This document shows, piece after piece, positions 1 through 5,994 of a stretch of 6,277 nt of DNA. The notes under the pieces are model-generated. The model made no database searches. It was not told the DNA's origin and saw only the letters and a list, made by a program, of their open reading frames with translations. Both the position numbers and the translations under genes were made by a program. This DNA comes from Oscillospiraceae bacterium. GTDB lineage: Bacteria; Bacillota; Clostridia; Oscillospirales; Acutalibacteraceae. The first letter of the stretch is position 1, and each line of letters begins with the position of its first letter. The DNA lies in the NCBI GenBank assembly GCA_902795765.1, contig CADBMQ010000222.1, forward strand, positions 1-6,277, in the 5' to 3' direction.

Positions 1-1145
1 AAACCGCCACCGTGAACACGGAAAGCACCACGGTCACCAAGCAAACGCTCGGTAATACCAAGTGCAAGTGTCAAACCTTGCTCACTTGGAGCACTTGATG
101 CGTATACATTCTGCAAATAAGCGAGTGACGAACGACCTGATTCGCTAACAGTTTTAAGGAAGCCGTCAAAATCGTTGTTTTTCAAGTAATCTTTCAATTT
201 AACCGCACGTTCGTTGTCCTCGAAGAAGTGAATAGCACGGAGAATAGCACGATCGGAAACCTTGCGACGAAGCACAGCAATACTTCCGTAGAATTCGTCT
301 GCATCAACGTCACGCAAAACTTCTTTGCCGAAGAAAGCAGCAACCTGTTTCATTTCCGAAGGAACAGCGGCATACTCGTCAGTAAGATCGGAGTGGCTTC
401 CGCCTGTGTCAACTATACAAAGACTGTGACCGACTTTTGAAAAGTCAAATTCAACTTTTTCGATAATCGGCGATTCTGTATCCTTGAAGTCGATACCAAC
501 AAAACCGCTGACACTACAAGCCATCTGGTCGAGCAAACCGCACGGCTTACCGAAAAATACGTTTTCGGCATATTGCGAAACCTTTGCAACCTCAACAGGC
601 GACATTTTGCCTTCGTTATAGAGGTTGTTAAGCAATGTGCAAATCATAACCTCAAAAGCAGCAGACGAAGAAAGTCCCGAACCTTTGAGAACGTTAGATG
701 TTGTATAAGCGTCAAAACCACCAATTTTGTAACCGAGTTGATTGAAACGAGCGGCAACACCTCTGATAAGCGAGGGGGCGTGATCGGTTTCCTCTGGCTT
801 TGGCTCTAATTCGCCGAGATCGATAACATCCATCGGATAGCCTTTTGACTTAACACGAATAATGCCGTTATCTGTTTTCTTAACGATAGCAATAATATCA
901 AGGTCAATACCTGCACACAAAACACAACCGTGCTGATGGTCGGTGTGGTTACCACCGATTTCGGAACGACCGGGAGCAGAGAAAACACGAATATCTTCGC
1001 TATTTCCAAACAAAGCAACGAACTCGTCAACTGCTTCGCTGTATCTATATTGCATACCATTACTTTTTTTACCGTAAAGGTAATTGAAAGCGGGATTAAA
1101 CTCCCCAGATGAAATAGCATCTTTAAGAGTTTTGCTATTGAACAT
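1..1145 (-). CDS. galK: Galactokinase, GHMP kinase family (C-terminus beyond the left edge)
   Basis: Cytoplasmic enzyme expected to phosphorylate galactose with ATP to galactose-1-phosphate, the entry step of the Leloir pathway. I translated 381 full codons from ATG 1145, with GGAGG at 1154-1158 placed 8 bases upstream. All three GHMP/galactokinase motifs are visible: the sugar-binding motif APGRSEIGGNHTDHQHG (residues 57-73), the ATP-binding loop GSGLSSSAAFEV (155-166), and the start of the C-terminal glycine motif RVHGGGF (376-382), where the window ends. CGLLDQM (202-208) aligns with the CGIMDQF segment of human GALK1, making Asp206 the likely catalytic base and Arg60 its partner. The Glu of the classical GEHTDY motif is Asn66 here, as in what I recall of a clostridial galactokinase clade. 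It is the last visible gene of the metAA operon. Function confidence is high at family level; substrate specificity is untested. Confidence 0.93.
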   Translation of the reverse strand, partial: MFNSKTLKDAISSGEFNPAFNYLYGKKSNGMQYRYSEAVDEFVALFGNSEDIRVFSAPGRSEIGGNHTDHQHGCVLCAGIDLDIIAIVKKTDNGIIRVKSKGYPMDVIDLGELEPKPEETDHAPSLIRGVAARFNQLGYKIGGFDAYTTSNVLKGSGLSSSAAFEVMICTLLNNLYNEGKMSPVEVAKVSQYAENVFFGKPCGLLDQMACSVSGFVGIDFKDTESPIIEKVEFDFSKVGHSLCIVDTGGSHSDLTDEYAAVPSEMKQVAAFFGKEVLRDVDADEFYGSIAVLRRKVSDRAILRAIHFFEDNERAVKLKDYLKNNDFDGFLKTVSESGRSSLAYLQNVYASSAPSEQGLTLALGITERLLGDRGAFRVHGGG

Positions 1146-1153
1146 ATAAATAA

Positions 1154-1158
1154 CCTCC
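1154..1158 (-). promoter_or_regulatory. Ribosome binding site of galK
   Basis: GGAGG on the minus strand, 8 bases before ATG 1145. It lies in the 15-base gap after the coiled-coil gene, so galK has its own strong translation signal inside the operon, and this fixes the galK start. Confidence 0.85.
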
Positions 1159-1160
1159 GA

Positions 1161-1661
1161 TTAAATAAGTTTATTAGTATCAACATCAGTGTTTTTCAAA
1201 AGCTCACGCAAATTTTGGTGAACCGACAAAAACTCCTGTAATTGTTTACGAACAGCAATCCACTTTTCGTTAGCCTGTTCTTCTGCTTCTTCAATGATAC
1301 GCTCGGCTTCTTCTTTTGCTTTTGAAATCGAAACTTCTGTTTCAACACGAGATTTTTCAAGCATTTGCTTGATTTCTTCTTCGGCTTCCAAGCGCTCTGT
1401 TTTAAGATCTTTTTTTTGAGTTTCGGTAAGTTTTTTAACACGCTCAACATACATATCGGCAGATTTTTGAGCATTTTCAAAAATGTTGTTTATTTTCAAA
1501 ACTTCCGATGCAATAGTGCCAGGCTCGGTTGCAACATTTTCTGATAATTTTATCTTTAAAATTTCAATTTCGAATTTCAAATCCGAGATATTTTTTTCAC
1601 GTTCACAGATAACTGCGATAAGATCGGTACGAGACATACCTTTGTATTTTTTATCAACCAT
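1161..1661 (-). CDS. Small coiled-coil protein of unknown function
   Basis: A soluble 166-residue protein, very rich in Glu and Lys, with no signal peptide or membrane segment. Residues 1-11 (MVDKKYKGMSR) precede a first helix with heptad character (about 12-42). A short break with Pro47-Gly48 follows, then a long predicted coiled coil (about 52-156) with runs such as LEAEEEIKQMLEK and AKEEAERIIEEAEEQ. I chose ATG 1661 because GAAAGG at 1671-1676 lies 9 bases upstream; a TTG at 1670 would abut that site. The pattern 'MSR-T-DL-I' then helix, then 'A-x-x-VLKINNIFENAQKSADMYVERV', resembles small clostridial proteins that I recall being labelled DivIVA-like or 'DNA repair protein' without experimental support. 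It sits 25 bases after metAA and 15 before galK, so it is surely co-transcribed, but neither neighbour explains it. A scaffold or partner-binding role is only a guess. Confidence 0.85.
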   Translation of the reverse strand: MVDKKYKGMSRTDLIAVICEREKNISDLKFEIEILKIKLSENVATEPGTIASEVLKINNIFENAQKSADMYVERVKKLTETQKKDLKTERLEAEEEIKQMLEKSRVETEVSISKAKEEAERIIEEAEEQANEKWIAVRKQLQEFLSVHQNLRELLKNTDVDTNKLI

Positions 1662-1686
1662 AAACAACAACCTTTCATTATATTTG

Positions 1687-2601
1687 CTATTTTAATTCGC
1701 TTAAATCATACGGAGTGTGCTGATATACAATAAAGTTTATCCAATTAGAGAACATAAGGCTCGCATGAGCACGCCAATTCATAATCGGCAATCTGCGAGG
1801 ATCGTCATTCGGGAAATACTGGAACGGCTTTTGAGTGTCAAGACCGGCCGAAATATCACGGTCATACTCTCGAGCAAGTGTCAAACGGTCATATTCGCCG
1901 TGACCTGTAACGAAAAACTGTCTGCAACGGCGGTCAGCACACAAATGCACACCTGTTTCACCCGAATAAGCCAAGACATCAAGTCCCGCCTTGACAACAT
2001 CTTCTTTTTCAACTCTGAAATATCTAGAATGTGGAGCATAAAAACTATCGTCAAATCCACGAAGCAACGGATGAGTTTTAATCAAAGTTTCCTGCTCAAA
2101 AACACCAAATGTTTTTTTATCAAAAATTCGTTTTTGAATGCCGTAGCGATGGTACAAACCTGCAATCGCACCCCAACAGATATGGAAAGTCGAGTAGACA
2201 TTCTTGTCCGACCAATCCATAATTTCGCAAAGTTCTTTCCAATAAGCCACATCTTCAAACGGCATTGTTTCAACAGGCGCACCCGTGATAATAAGTCCGT
2301 CATATCTTTCGGAAGCGATTTCGTCGAAAGTTTTATAGAAAGAGCGGAGATGTTCGGGAGCGACATTCTTTGAAATATAAGTCGCAGTTTGAACAAACCC
2401 AACTTCAATTTGGAGCGGGGTATTACCGAGCAAACGCAAAAGCTGAGTTTCCGTCGCAATTTTAGTCGGCATAAGATTAAGAATTAAAATTTTAAGAGGA
2501 CGAATATCCTGTTGAAGCGCACGAGTTTCCGTCATAACAAAAACATTCTCGTTTTCTAGCGTGCGAGTAGCAGGCAATGCATTTGGAATTTTAATTGGCA
2601 T
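1687..2601 (-). CDS. metAA: Homoserine O-acetyltransferase (MetA/HST family)
   Basis: Activates homoserine at its hydroxyl using an acyl-CoA, the first committed step of methionine synthesis, in the cytoplasm. The 304-residue product matches the family's length (about 300-310) and aligns throughout: it starts [11 protein letters not shown], contains [28 protein letters not shown] (33-60, written from two adjoining parts), and ends [14 protein letters not shown]. Catalytic Cys142 lies in [11 protein letters not shown] (140-150); His234 and Glu236 in VTGHGEYD match the His/Glu pair of E. coli MetA. Residue 111, in [12 protein letters not shown], is Glu. In this family Glu111 is known to favour acetyl-CoA and Gly111 succinyl-CoA, so I infer an acetyltransferase (metAA) despite common labelling as succinyltransferase. 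ATG 2601 is chosen because the family begins at MPIK and a G-rich ribosome site lies 6 bases upstream; an in-frame ATG at 2622 would add MKKGGSI. First gene of the minus-strand operon, ending in TAG. Confidence 0.95.
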   Translation of the reverse strand: MPIKIPNALPATRTLENENVFVMTETRALQQDIRPLKILILNLMPTKIATETQLLRLLGNTPLQIEVGFVQTATYISKNVAPEHLRSFYKTFDEIASERYDGLIITGAPVETMPFEDVAYWKELCEIMDWSDKNVYSTFHICWGAIAGLYHRYGIQKRIFDKKTFGVFEQETLIKTHPLLRGFDDSFYAPHSRYFRVEKEDVVKAGLDVLAYSGETGVHLCADRRCRQFFVTGHGEYDRLTLAREYDRDISAGLDTQKPFQYFPNDDPRRLPIMNWRAHASLMFSNWINFIVYQHTPYDLSELK

Positions 2602-2607
2602 AATCGA

Positions 2608-2619
2608 CCCCCCTTTTTT
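2608..2619 (-). promoter_or_regulatory. metAA ribosome binding site in an A6G6 tract
   Basis: Minus strand reads AAAAAAGGGGGG followed by six bases and ATG 2601. The G run can pair with the 16S tail (one G-U pair) at sensible spacing. Its homopolymer make-up is unusual, because it could vary in length by slippage, which would alter spacing to the start codon. Confidence 0.75.
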
Positions 2620-2631
2620 CATTTCTATATC

Positions 2632-2660
2632 ATTATAACAAATAATAATTAAAAAGTAAA
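2632..2660 (-). promoter_or_regulatory. Promoter of the metAA-galK operon
   Basis: On the minus strand TATAAT (2632-2637) is preceded by TGT, an extended -10 (TGnTATAAT), with TTTACT (2655-2660; 4 of 6 consensus) 17 bases upstream. Transcription should begin near 2625, giving a leader of only about 24 bases before ATG 2601. That leaves no room for a SAM riboswitch or T-box leader, so any methionine control would need a protein operator. Confidence 0.72.
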
Positions 2661-2688
2661 TATTTTTTTGAAAGTATCTTTGTTATTC

Positions 2689-2717
2689 TTGACATTTTGG
2701 TGTGATTTGGTTATAAT
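2689..2717 (+). promoter_or_regulatory. Consensus sigma-A promoter of greA-lysS
   Basis: TTGACA (2689-2694), a 17-base spacer and TATAAT (2712-2717) match the vegetative consensus at all twelve positions. A/T-rich sequence just upstream (about 2660-2686) could act as an UP element. Predicted start near 2724, with a leader of about 36 AT-rich bases before greA. It points away from the metAA promoter; the two -10 boxes are 74 bases apart, so the two polymerase sites lie close together. Confidence 0.88.
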
Positions 2718-2759
2718 GATTTAATGTATTATATTATATTTTGATAGGAGTATGTTCAA

Positions 2760-3236
2760 ATGGCTAAGGAAATAATGCTTACAGCGCAAGGTCTTAAAGA
2801 ATTACAGGAGGAACTGGATTTCTTAAAAACCGAAAAACGTACTGAAATCGCAGAAAAAATTAAAGTAGCGCTTTCATTCGGCGACTTGTCGGAGAACAGC
2901 GAATATGATGAAGCCAAAAACGACCAGGCAAAACTTGAAGCGAGAATTGCAGAAGTTGAGTCAATGCTCAAAAATGCAAAGGTTGTTGAAGAAAATCAAA
3001 TAGATAAAACTGTAATCAATATCGGTACAAAATTCGAGTTGCTTGATGTTGAACTCAAAGAAACTATGACATATCAGTTGGTAAGCTCGGCAGAGTCTGA
3101 TCCGCTCAACGGCAAGCTTGCAGATGATTCGCCTGTTGGTAAGGCAGTATTTGGTCACAAATCCGGCGAAACAGTTATCGCTGAAACACCTAACGGTGAA
3201 TTGAAATTCAAGATTAAGAAAATCCTTAAAAAGTAA
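2760..3236 (+). CDS. greA: Transcription elongation factor GreA
   Basis: Rescues backtracked RNA polymerase by inserting its coiled-coil tip into the secondary channel and stimulating cleavage of the RNA 3' end. The 158-residue length equals the family norm. The N-terminal antiparallel coiled coil spans about residues 5-76; its tip carries FGDLSENSEY (40-49), with Asp42 and Glu45 corresponding to the catalytic acidic pair Asp41/Glu44 of E. coli GreA. The C-terminal FKBP-like domain (about 84-158) contains SPVGKAVFGHKSGETV. The start ATG has AGGAG (2746-2750) 9 bases upstream. It lies under a perfect-consensus promoter and 24 bases before lysS, a pairing seen in many clostridia, so the two are read as one transcript. 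Confidence 0.97.
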   Translation: MAKEIMLTAQGLKELQEELDFLKTEKRTEIAEKIKVALSFGDLSENSEYDEAKNDQAKLEARIAEVESMLKNAKVVEENQIDKTVINIGTKFELLDVELKETMTYQLVSSAESDPLNGKLADDSPVGKAVFGHKSGETVIAETPNGELKFKIKKILKK

Positions 3237-3260
3237 TATAAAGAGGAAGAGGTTTTTCAA

Positions 3261-4751
3261 ATGGCAGAAAATAATAATGCTCCTGTAGAGCAGGAACTTA
3301 ATGAAATTTTGAAGGTGCGTCGTGAAAAGTTGCAAGCACTTTGTGACGAAGGCAACGATCCGTTCCAAAAAACACTTTATGATTTTGATACCTACGCTGC
3401 TGATATTAAGGCGGATTTTGATAAATTTGACGGCAAAACTGTTAAAATCGCAGGTAGAATTATGAGCCGTCGTGTAATGGGTAAAGCAAGTTTTTATAAT
3501 GTAGCAGATTCGACTTGCGGAATTCAGTTGTACATTCGTCGTGATGACGTTGGTGAAGACGTATATAAGGCTTTCAAAAAGTTTGATATCGGTGATATTG
3601 TCGGTGTTGAGGGCTTTGTATTCCAGACAAAGACAGGAGAAACATCAATCCATACCCAAAAGATTGAGCTTCTCGCAAAATCGCTTTTGCCGTTGCCCGA
3701 AAAGTTCCACGGACTTAAAGACAACGACTTGCGTTATCGTCAGAGATATGTAGATCTCATTATGAATCCCGAGGTTCGTGATGTTTTTGAAAAGCGTTCA
3801 ATGATAATGAGGGAAATTCGTAATTATCTCGACTCAAAGGGATTTTTAGAGGTAGATACACCTATTCTTGTTCCTATTGAAATCGGTGCATCAGCTCGTC
3901 CGTTCAAAACACACCATAACACACTTGATATGGATATGTTCCTTCGTATCGAAACAGAGCTTTATCTTAAAAGACTCATTGTCGGCGGTATGCACAGAGT
4001 ATACGAGGTAGGTCGTATTTTCCGTAATGAGGGTATGGATACAAAGCACAATCCAGAGTTTACAACTATCGAGCTTTATCAGGCATTCACCGACTATCAG
4101 GGTATGATGGATTTGGTTGAGGATTTAAACAAAATGCTTGTAAAAAAGGTATGCGGTAAAATGGTTATCGAGTATCAGGGCAAACAGATTGATATGGGCA
4201 ACTGGGAACGCCTTACAATGGTAGAGGCAGTTAAGAAATATGCAGGTTGCGACTACTATGAGTGGGCAACTGATGAAGATGCTCGTGCTTGTGCAAAAGA
4301 AAAGCACGTTGAAGTTCCGGCAGACGCAACAAAGGGTACTGTTTTGGCAGAGCTTTTTGACGCTTATGTTGAGGAAAATCTCATTCAGCCAACATTCATC
4401 TATGACTATCCAGTTGAAATCAGTCCGCTTGCGAAACGCAAACCGAGCGAGCCTGAGTTCACCGAAAGATTTGAGTATTTTATCAATGCGACCGAGTTTG
4501 GCAACGCATTCTCAGAGCTTAACGACCCGATTGACCAAAAGGCAAGATTTGAGCGACAGGTTGAGGCAAGACGTTTGGCAGATCCGAACTGCACCGCAGA
4601 AGTTGACTACGATTTCGTAACTGCGCTTGAATATGGTATGCCACCAACAGGTGGACTTGGTTTCGGTATCGACCGCCTTGTAATGTTGCTGACAAACAGC
4701 GCTTCAATCCGTGACGTACTCTTGTTCCCGACAATGAAACCAATCGACTAA
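3261..4751 (+). CDS. lysS: Lysyl-tRNA synthetase, class II
   Basis: Charges tRNA-Lys with lysine using ATP, in the cytoplasm. The 496-residue protein has the expected order. A helical N-terminus (1-50) leads to an OB-fold anticodon-binding domain (about 60-142, VKIAGRIMSRRVMGKASFYNVAD), then the class II catalytic core. Motif 1 lies around RSMIMREIRNYLDSKGFLEVDTP (179-201, in two adjoining parts), motif 2 is GRIFRNEGMDTKHNPEFTTIE (251-271, likewise) and motif 3 is GGLGFGIDRLVMLLT (464-478). The lysine-pocket segment NATEFGNAFSELNDP (409-423) is typical of class II LysRS. The start has GAGG at 3249-3252, 8 bases upstream. All key motifs are intact, so a functional enzyme is expected. A hairpin follows the stop codon. 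Confidence 0.98.
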   Translation: MAENNNAPVEQELNEILKVRREKLQALCDEGNDPFQKTLYDFDTYAADIKADFDKFDGKTVKIAGRIMSRRVMGKASFYNVADSTCGIQLYIRRDDVGEDVYKAFKKFDIGDIVGVEGFVFQTKTGETSIHTQKIELLAKSLLPLPEKFHGLKDNDLRYRQRYVDLIMNPEVRDVFEKRSMIMREIRNYLDSKGFLEVDTPILVPIEIGASARPFKTHHNTLDMDMFLRIETELYLKRLIVGGMHRVYEVGRIFRNEGMDTKHNPEFTTIELYQAFTDYQGMMDLVEDLNKMLVKKVCGKMVIEYQGKQIDMGNWERLTMVEAVKKYAGCDYYEWATDEDARACAKEKHVEVPADATKGTVLAELFDAYVEENLIQPTFIYDYPVEISPLAKRKPSEPEFTERFEYFINATEFGNAFSELNDPIDQKARFERQVEARRLADPNCTAEVDYDFVTALEYGMPPTGGLGFGIDRLVMLLTNSASIRDVLLFPTMKPID

Positions 4752-4759
4752 TAAATTTT

Positions 4760-4792
4760 TAAGGGCTTTATAAATAAACAGTAAAGTCCTTA
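4760..4792 (+). terminator. Imperfect terminator hairpin after lysS
   Basis: AAGGGCTTTA (4761-4770) pairs with TAAAGTCCTT (4782-4791) with one G-U pair, extended by T4760-A4792, around an 11-base loop. The stem is AT-rich at its loop end and the following tract (TATTTTGC) has only a short T run, so termination may be partial and some lysS transcripts could read on into the lipoprotein gene. Confidence 0.6.
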
Positions 4793-4843
4793 TATTTTGC
4801 AAAACAATATGCTTATAAATTATAAAGCAGGAAGGCGATTATT

Positions 4844-5416
4844 ATGAAAAAAGCAGTAACATTAATTCTCGCATTAGCAATGTGCATCTCACTTGCGAGT
4901 TGCGGTGGCGATAGTTCAAGCACCACCGAAACCACAACAAAATCCGCAGAAACCACAACAATGCAGTCGCAGACAACACAAAGTGAAACAGCTGTCACAA
5001 CAACAGCAGACGATAAATTTGTGCTTGGCGAACTTGTTAAAGTTGACGAGAATAGCGACTTTGTAATCCGTTATTCAATACTTCGTGGCAACAAACATAA
5101 CGAAGAAGAGCAAATTGACGGCGCATCAACCTTCGAGCTGAACGAGCATATCGCTTTTTATATCACATCAAATGCAAATGAGCTTTCCGCTTCTCCGAAA
5201 CTTTACATTGTAAAGCATTCAACCGAGCATAAGGGCAGTTATTCAGAGGGAGAATACGCAGTATGCGAAAACCTTGCAGACCATAACTTATCAAATGGTG
5301 AATTTTCGTGTTATCTCAATCCTGATAGCAATAAAGCAGGACTTTATGATATTGTCTATACATATAATGATAAAGTTGTAGCATATCAGGTAATCGAACT
5401 CACACCTGAAAAATAA
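4844..5416 (+). CDS. Secreted lipoprotein with Thr/Ser-rich tether, function unknown
   Basis: A 190-residue exported protein I do not recognise. Residues 1-19 form a type II signal peptide (MKK, hydrophobic core, then lipobox LASC at 17-20), so Cys20 should be lipid-modified and the protein held on the outer face of the membrane. Residues 23-55 are a low-complexity linker dominated by Thr, Ser and Glu with an ETTT repeat, common in extracellular ruminococcal proteins. Residues 58-190 form one globular domain of alternating strand-like segments ending GLYDIVYTYNDKVVAYQVIEL, suggestive of a beta-sandwich or Ig-like fold by eye only. Cys141 and Cys156 could form a disulfide. AGGAAGG (4829-4835) lies 8 bases before ATG 4844. 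The VanZ-like gene follows after 13 bases, so the two are co-expressed. No enzyme motif or sugar-binding signature is visible. Confidence 0.87.
   Translation: MKKAVTLILALAMCISLASCGGDSSSTTETTTKSAETTTMQSQTTQSETAVTTTADDKFVLGELVKVDENSDFVIRYSILRGNKHNEEEQIDGASTFELNEHIAFYITSNANELSASPKLYIVKHSTEHKGSYSEGEYAVCENLADHNLSNGEFSCYLNPDSNKAGLYDIVYTYNDKVVAYQVIELTPEK
4928..4961 (+). repeat. 13-base direct repeat in the lipoprotein linker
   Basis: GAAACCACAACAA occurs at 4928-4940 and 4949-4961, a 21-base (7-codon) period encoding ETTT at residues 29-32 and 36-39. It fits expansion of a low-complexity linker by in-frame duplication, so tether length may vary between strains. Confidence 0.7.
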
Positions 5417-5429
5417 GTAGGAAAAAGAA

Positions 5430-5903
5430 ATGCGTAAAAAAACAACTGTTATAATTTTTGTTGTGTTTTTTGTACTTGTGGTTGCGTTTATCTTCGGTAA
5501 CTCATTCGTCAAAGGCTTTGATTCGTATAAAATAACCTGCAAAATAATCAACTTTTGTCTGTCAATAACCGACAAAATGGGCGACTTCGGAAAGTCGATT
5601 TCCGCTTGGTTCACAATAGTAAATGTGCGCAAAACGGCACATTTCATTGAGTACGCAATTCTCGGTATAATTTGCGTAGCATTTCGTGGTTCGAGAGAAC
5701 CGATGACTTTAAATCGTGTAACGAGATTGCTCTTAATCGGCATTGGCGTACCTTTTTTAGATGAAACAATACAACTCTTTGTAAATAGAAGTTCTCTTGT
5801 ATCTGATATGTGGATTGACCTGTTCGGATTTGCGACAGGAGCGATAATAACATCGTTATTTTTCCTGATAAAAAGGCGAAAAAGGGCAAAAAATAAATTA
5901 TAA
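5430..5903 (+). CDS. VanZ-family membrane protein
   Basis: A 157-residue integral membrane protein with four predicted helices (about 5-24, 69-86, 98-117, 128-147) and a basic C-terminal tail (KRRKRAKNKL). The VanZ-type conserved polar residues are present: VRKTAHFIEYAILG (66-79) with Arg67, Lys68, His71 and Glu74, then LDETIQLFVNR (110-120) with Asp111, Glu112 and Gln115, and SDMWIDLFGFATGA (125-138) with Asp126, Asp130 and Gly133. The founding member, VanZ, gives low-level teicoplanin resistance, but most family members are chromosomal genes of unknown role, and no vanHAX-type gene is present, so resistance should not be assumed. AGGA (5419-5422) lies 7 bases before ATG 5430. It is the second gene of a unit with the lipoprotein and ends at a strong terminator. 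Confidence 0.9.
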   Translation: MRKKTTVIIFVVFFVLVVAFIFGNSFVKGFDSYKITCKIINFCLSITDKMGDFGKSISAWFTIVNVRKTAHFIEYAILGIICVAFRGSREPMTLNRVTRLLLIGIGVPFLDETIQLFVNRSSLVSDMWIDLFGFATGAIITSLFFLIKRRKRAKNKL

Positions 5904-5933
5904 TCCGTTTGTTTGGTAGCAAACGGATTTTTT
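5902..5933 (+). terminator. Intrinsic terminator after the VanZ-family gene
   Basis: AATCCGTTTG (5902-5911) pairs perfectly with CAAACGGATT (5920-5929) around an 8-base loop and runs directly into six T residues (5928-5933). The hairpin begins inside the stop codon. It should isolate the next gene from upstream transcription. Confidence 0.92.
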
Positions 5934-5934
5934 G

Positions 5935-5963
5935 TTGAACTTATTTTTGATTTGTGTTATAAT
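5935..5963 (+). promoter_or_regulatory. Promoter of the WYL-type regulator gene
   Basis: TTGAAC (5935-5940, 4 of 6 consensus), a 17-base spacer and TATAAT (5958-5963) preceded by TGT, an extended -10. It begins two bases after the upstream terminator's T tract. Transcription should start near 5970, leaving about 25 bases before the ATG. No clear inverted-repeat operator is visible around it. Confidence 0.82.
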
Positions 5964-5994
5964 TATTCGGGAAAATTTATCGGAGGTTTTTAAT

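Noticed and set aside
1196..1480. Lys-rich 94-codon minus-strand frame
   Set aside because: Alternate frame inside the coiled-coil gene; its composition is a by-product of GAA/AAA-rich codons.
1662..1670. TTG 1670 as start of the coiled-coil gene
   Set aside because: It would sit directly against the GAAAGG ribosome site; ATG 1661 has the proper 9-base spacing.
1717..2373. Plus-strand open frame of 218 codons
   Set aside because: It lies wholly opposite metAA, whose protein aligns end to end with its family. The antisense product has no recognisable domain or ribosome site.
2623..2759. SAM riboswitch or T-box for metAA
   Set aside because: The space between the predicted start and ATG is too short, and no conserved helices are visible.
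4240..4620. 126-codon plus-strand frame
   Set aside because: Out-of-frame reading inside lysS, whose motifs are intact across this stretch.
4797..4826. Possible promoter TTGCAA-18-TATAAA before the lipoprotein gene
   Set aside because: Its predicted start near 4833 falls inside the ribosome binding site, so it could not give a usable leader. The real promoter may lie elsewhere or the gene may be read from lysS.
5430..5903. Glycopeptide resistance determinant
   Set aside because: Only VanZ family membership is visible; no vanH, vanA/B ligase, vanX or two-component genes are nearby, and chromosomal VanZ relatives are common without resistance.
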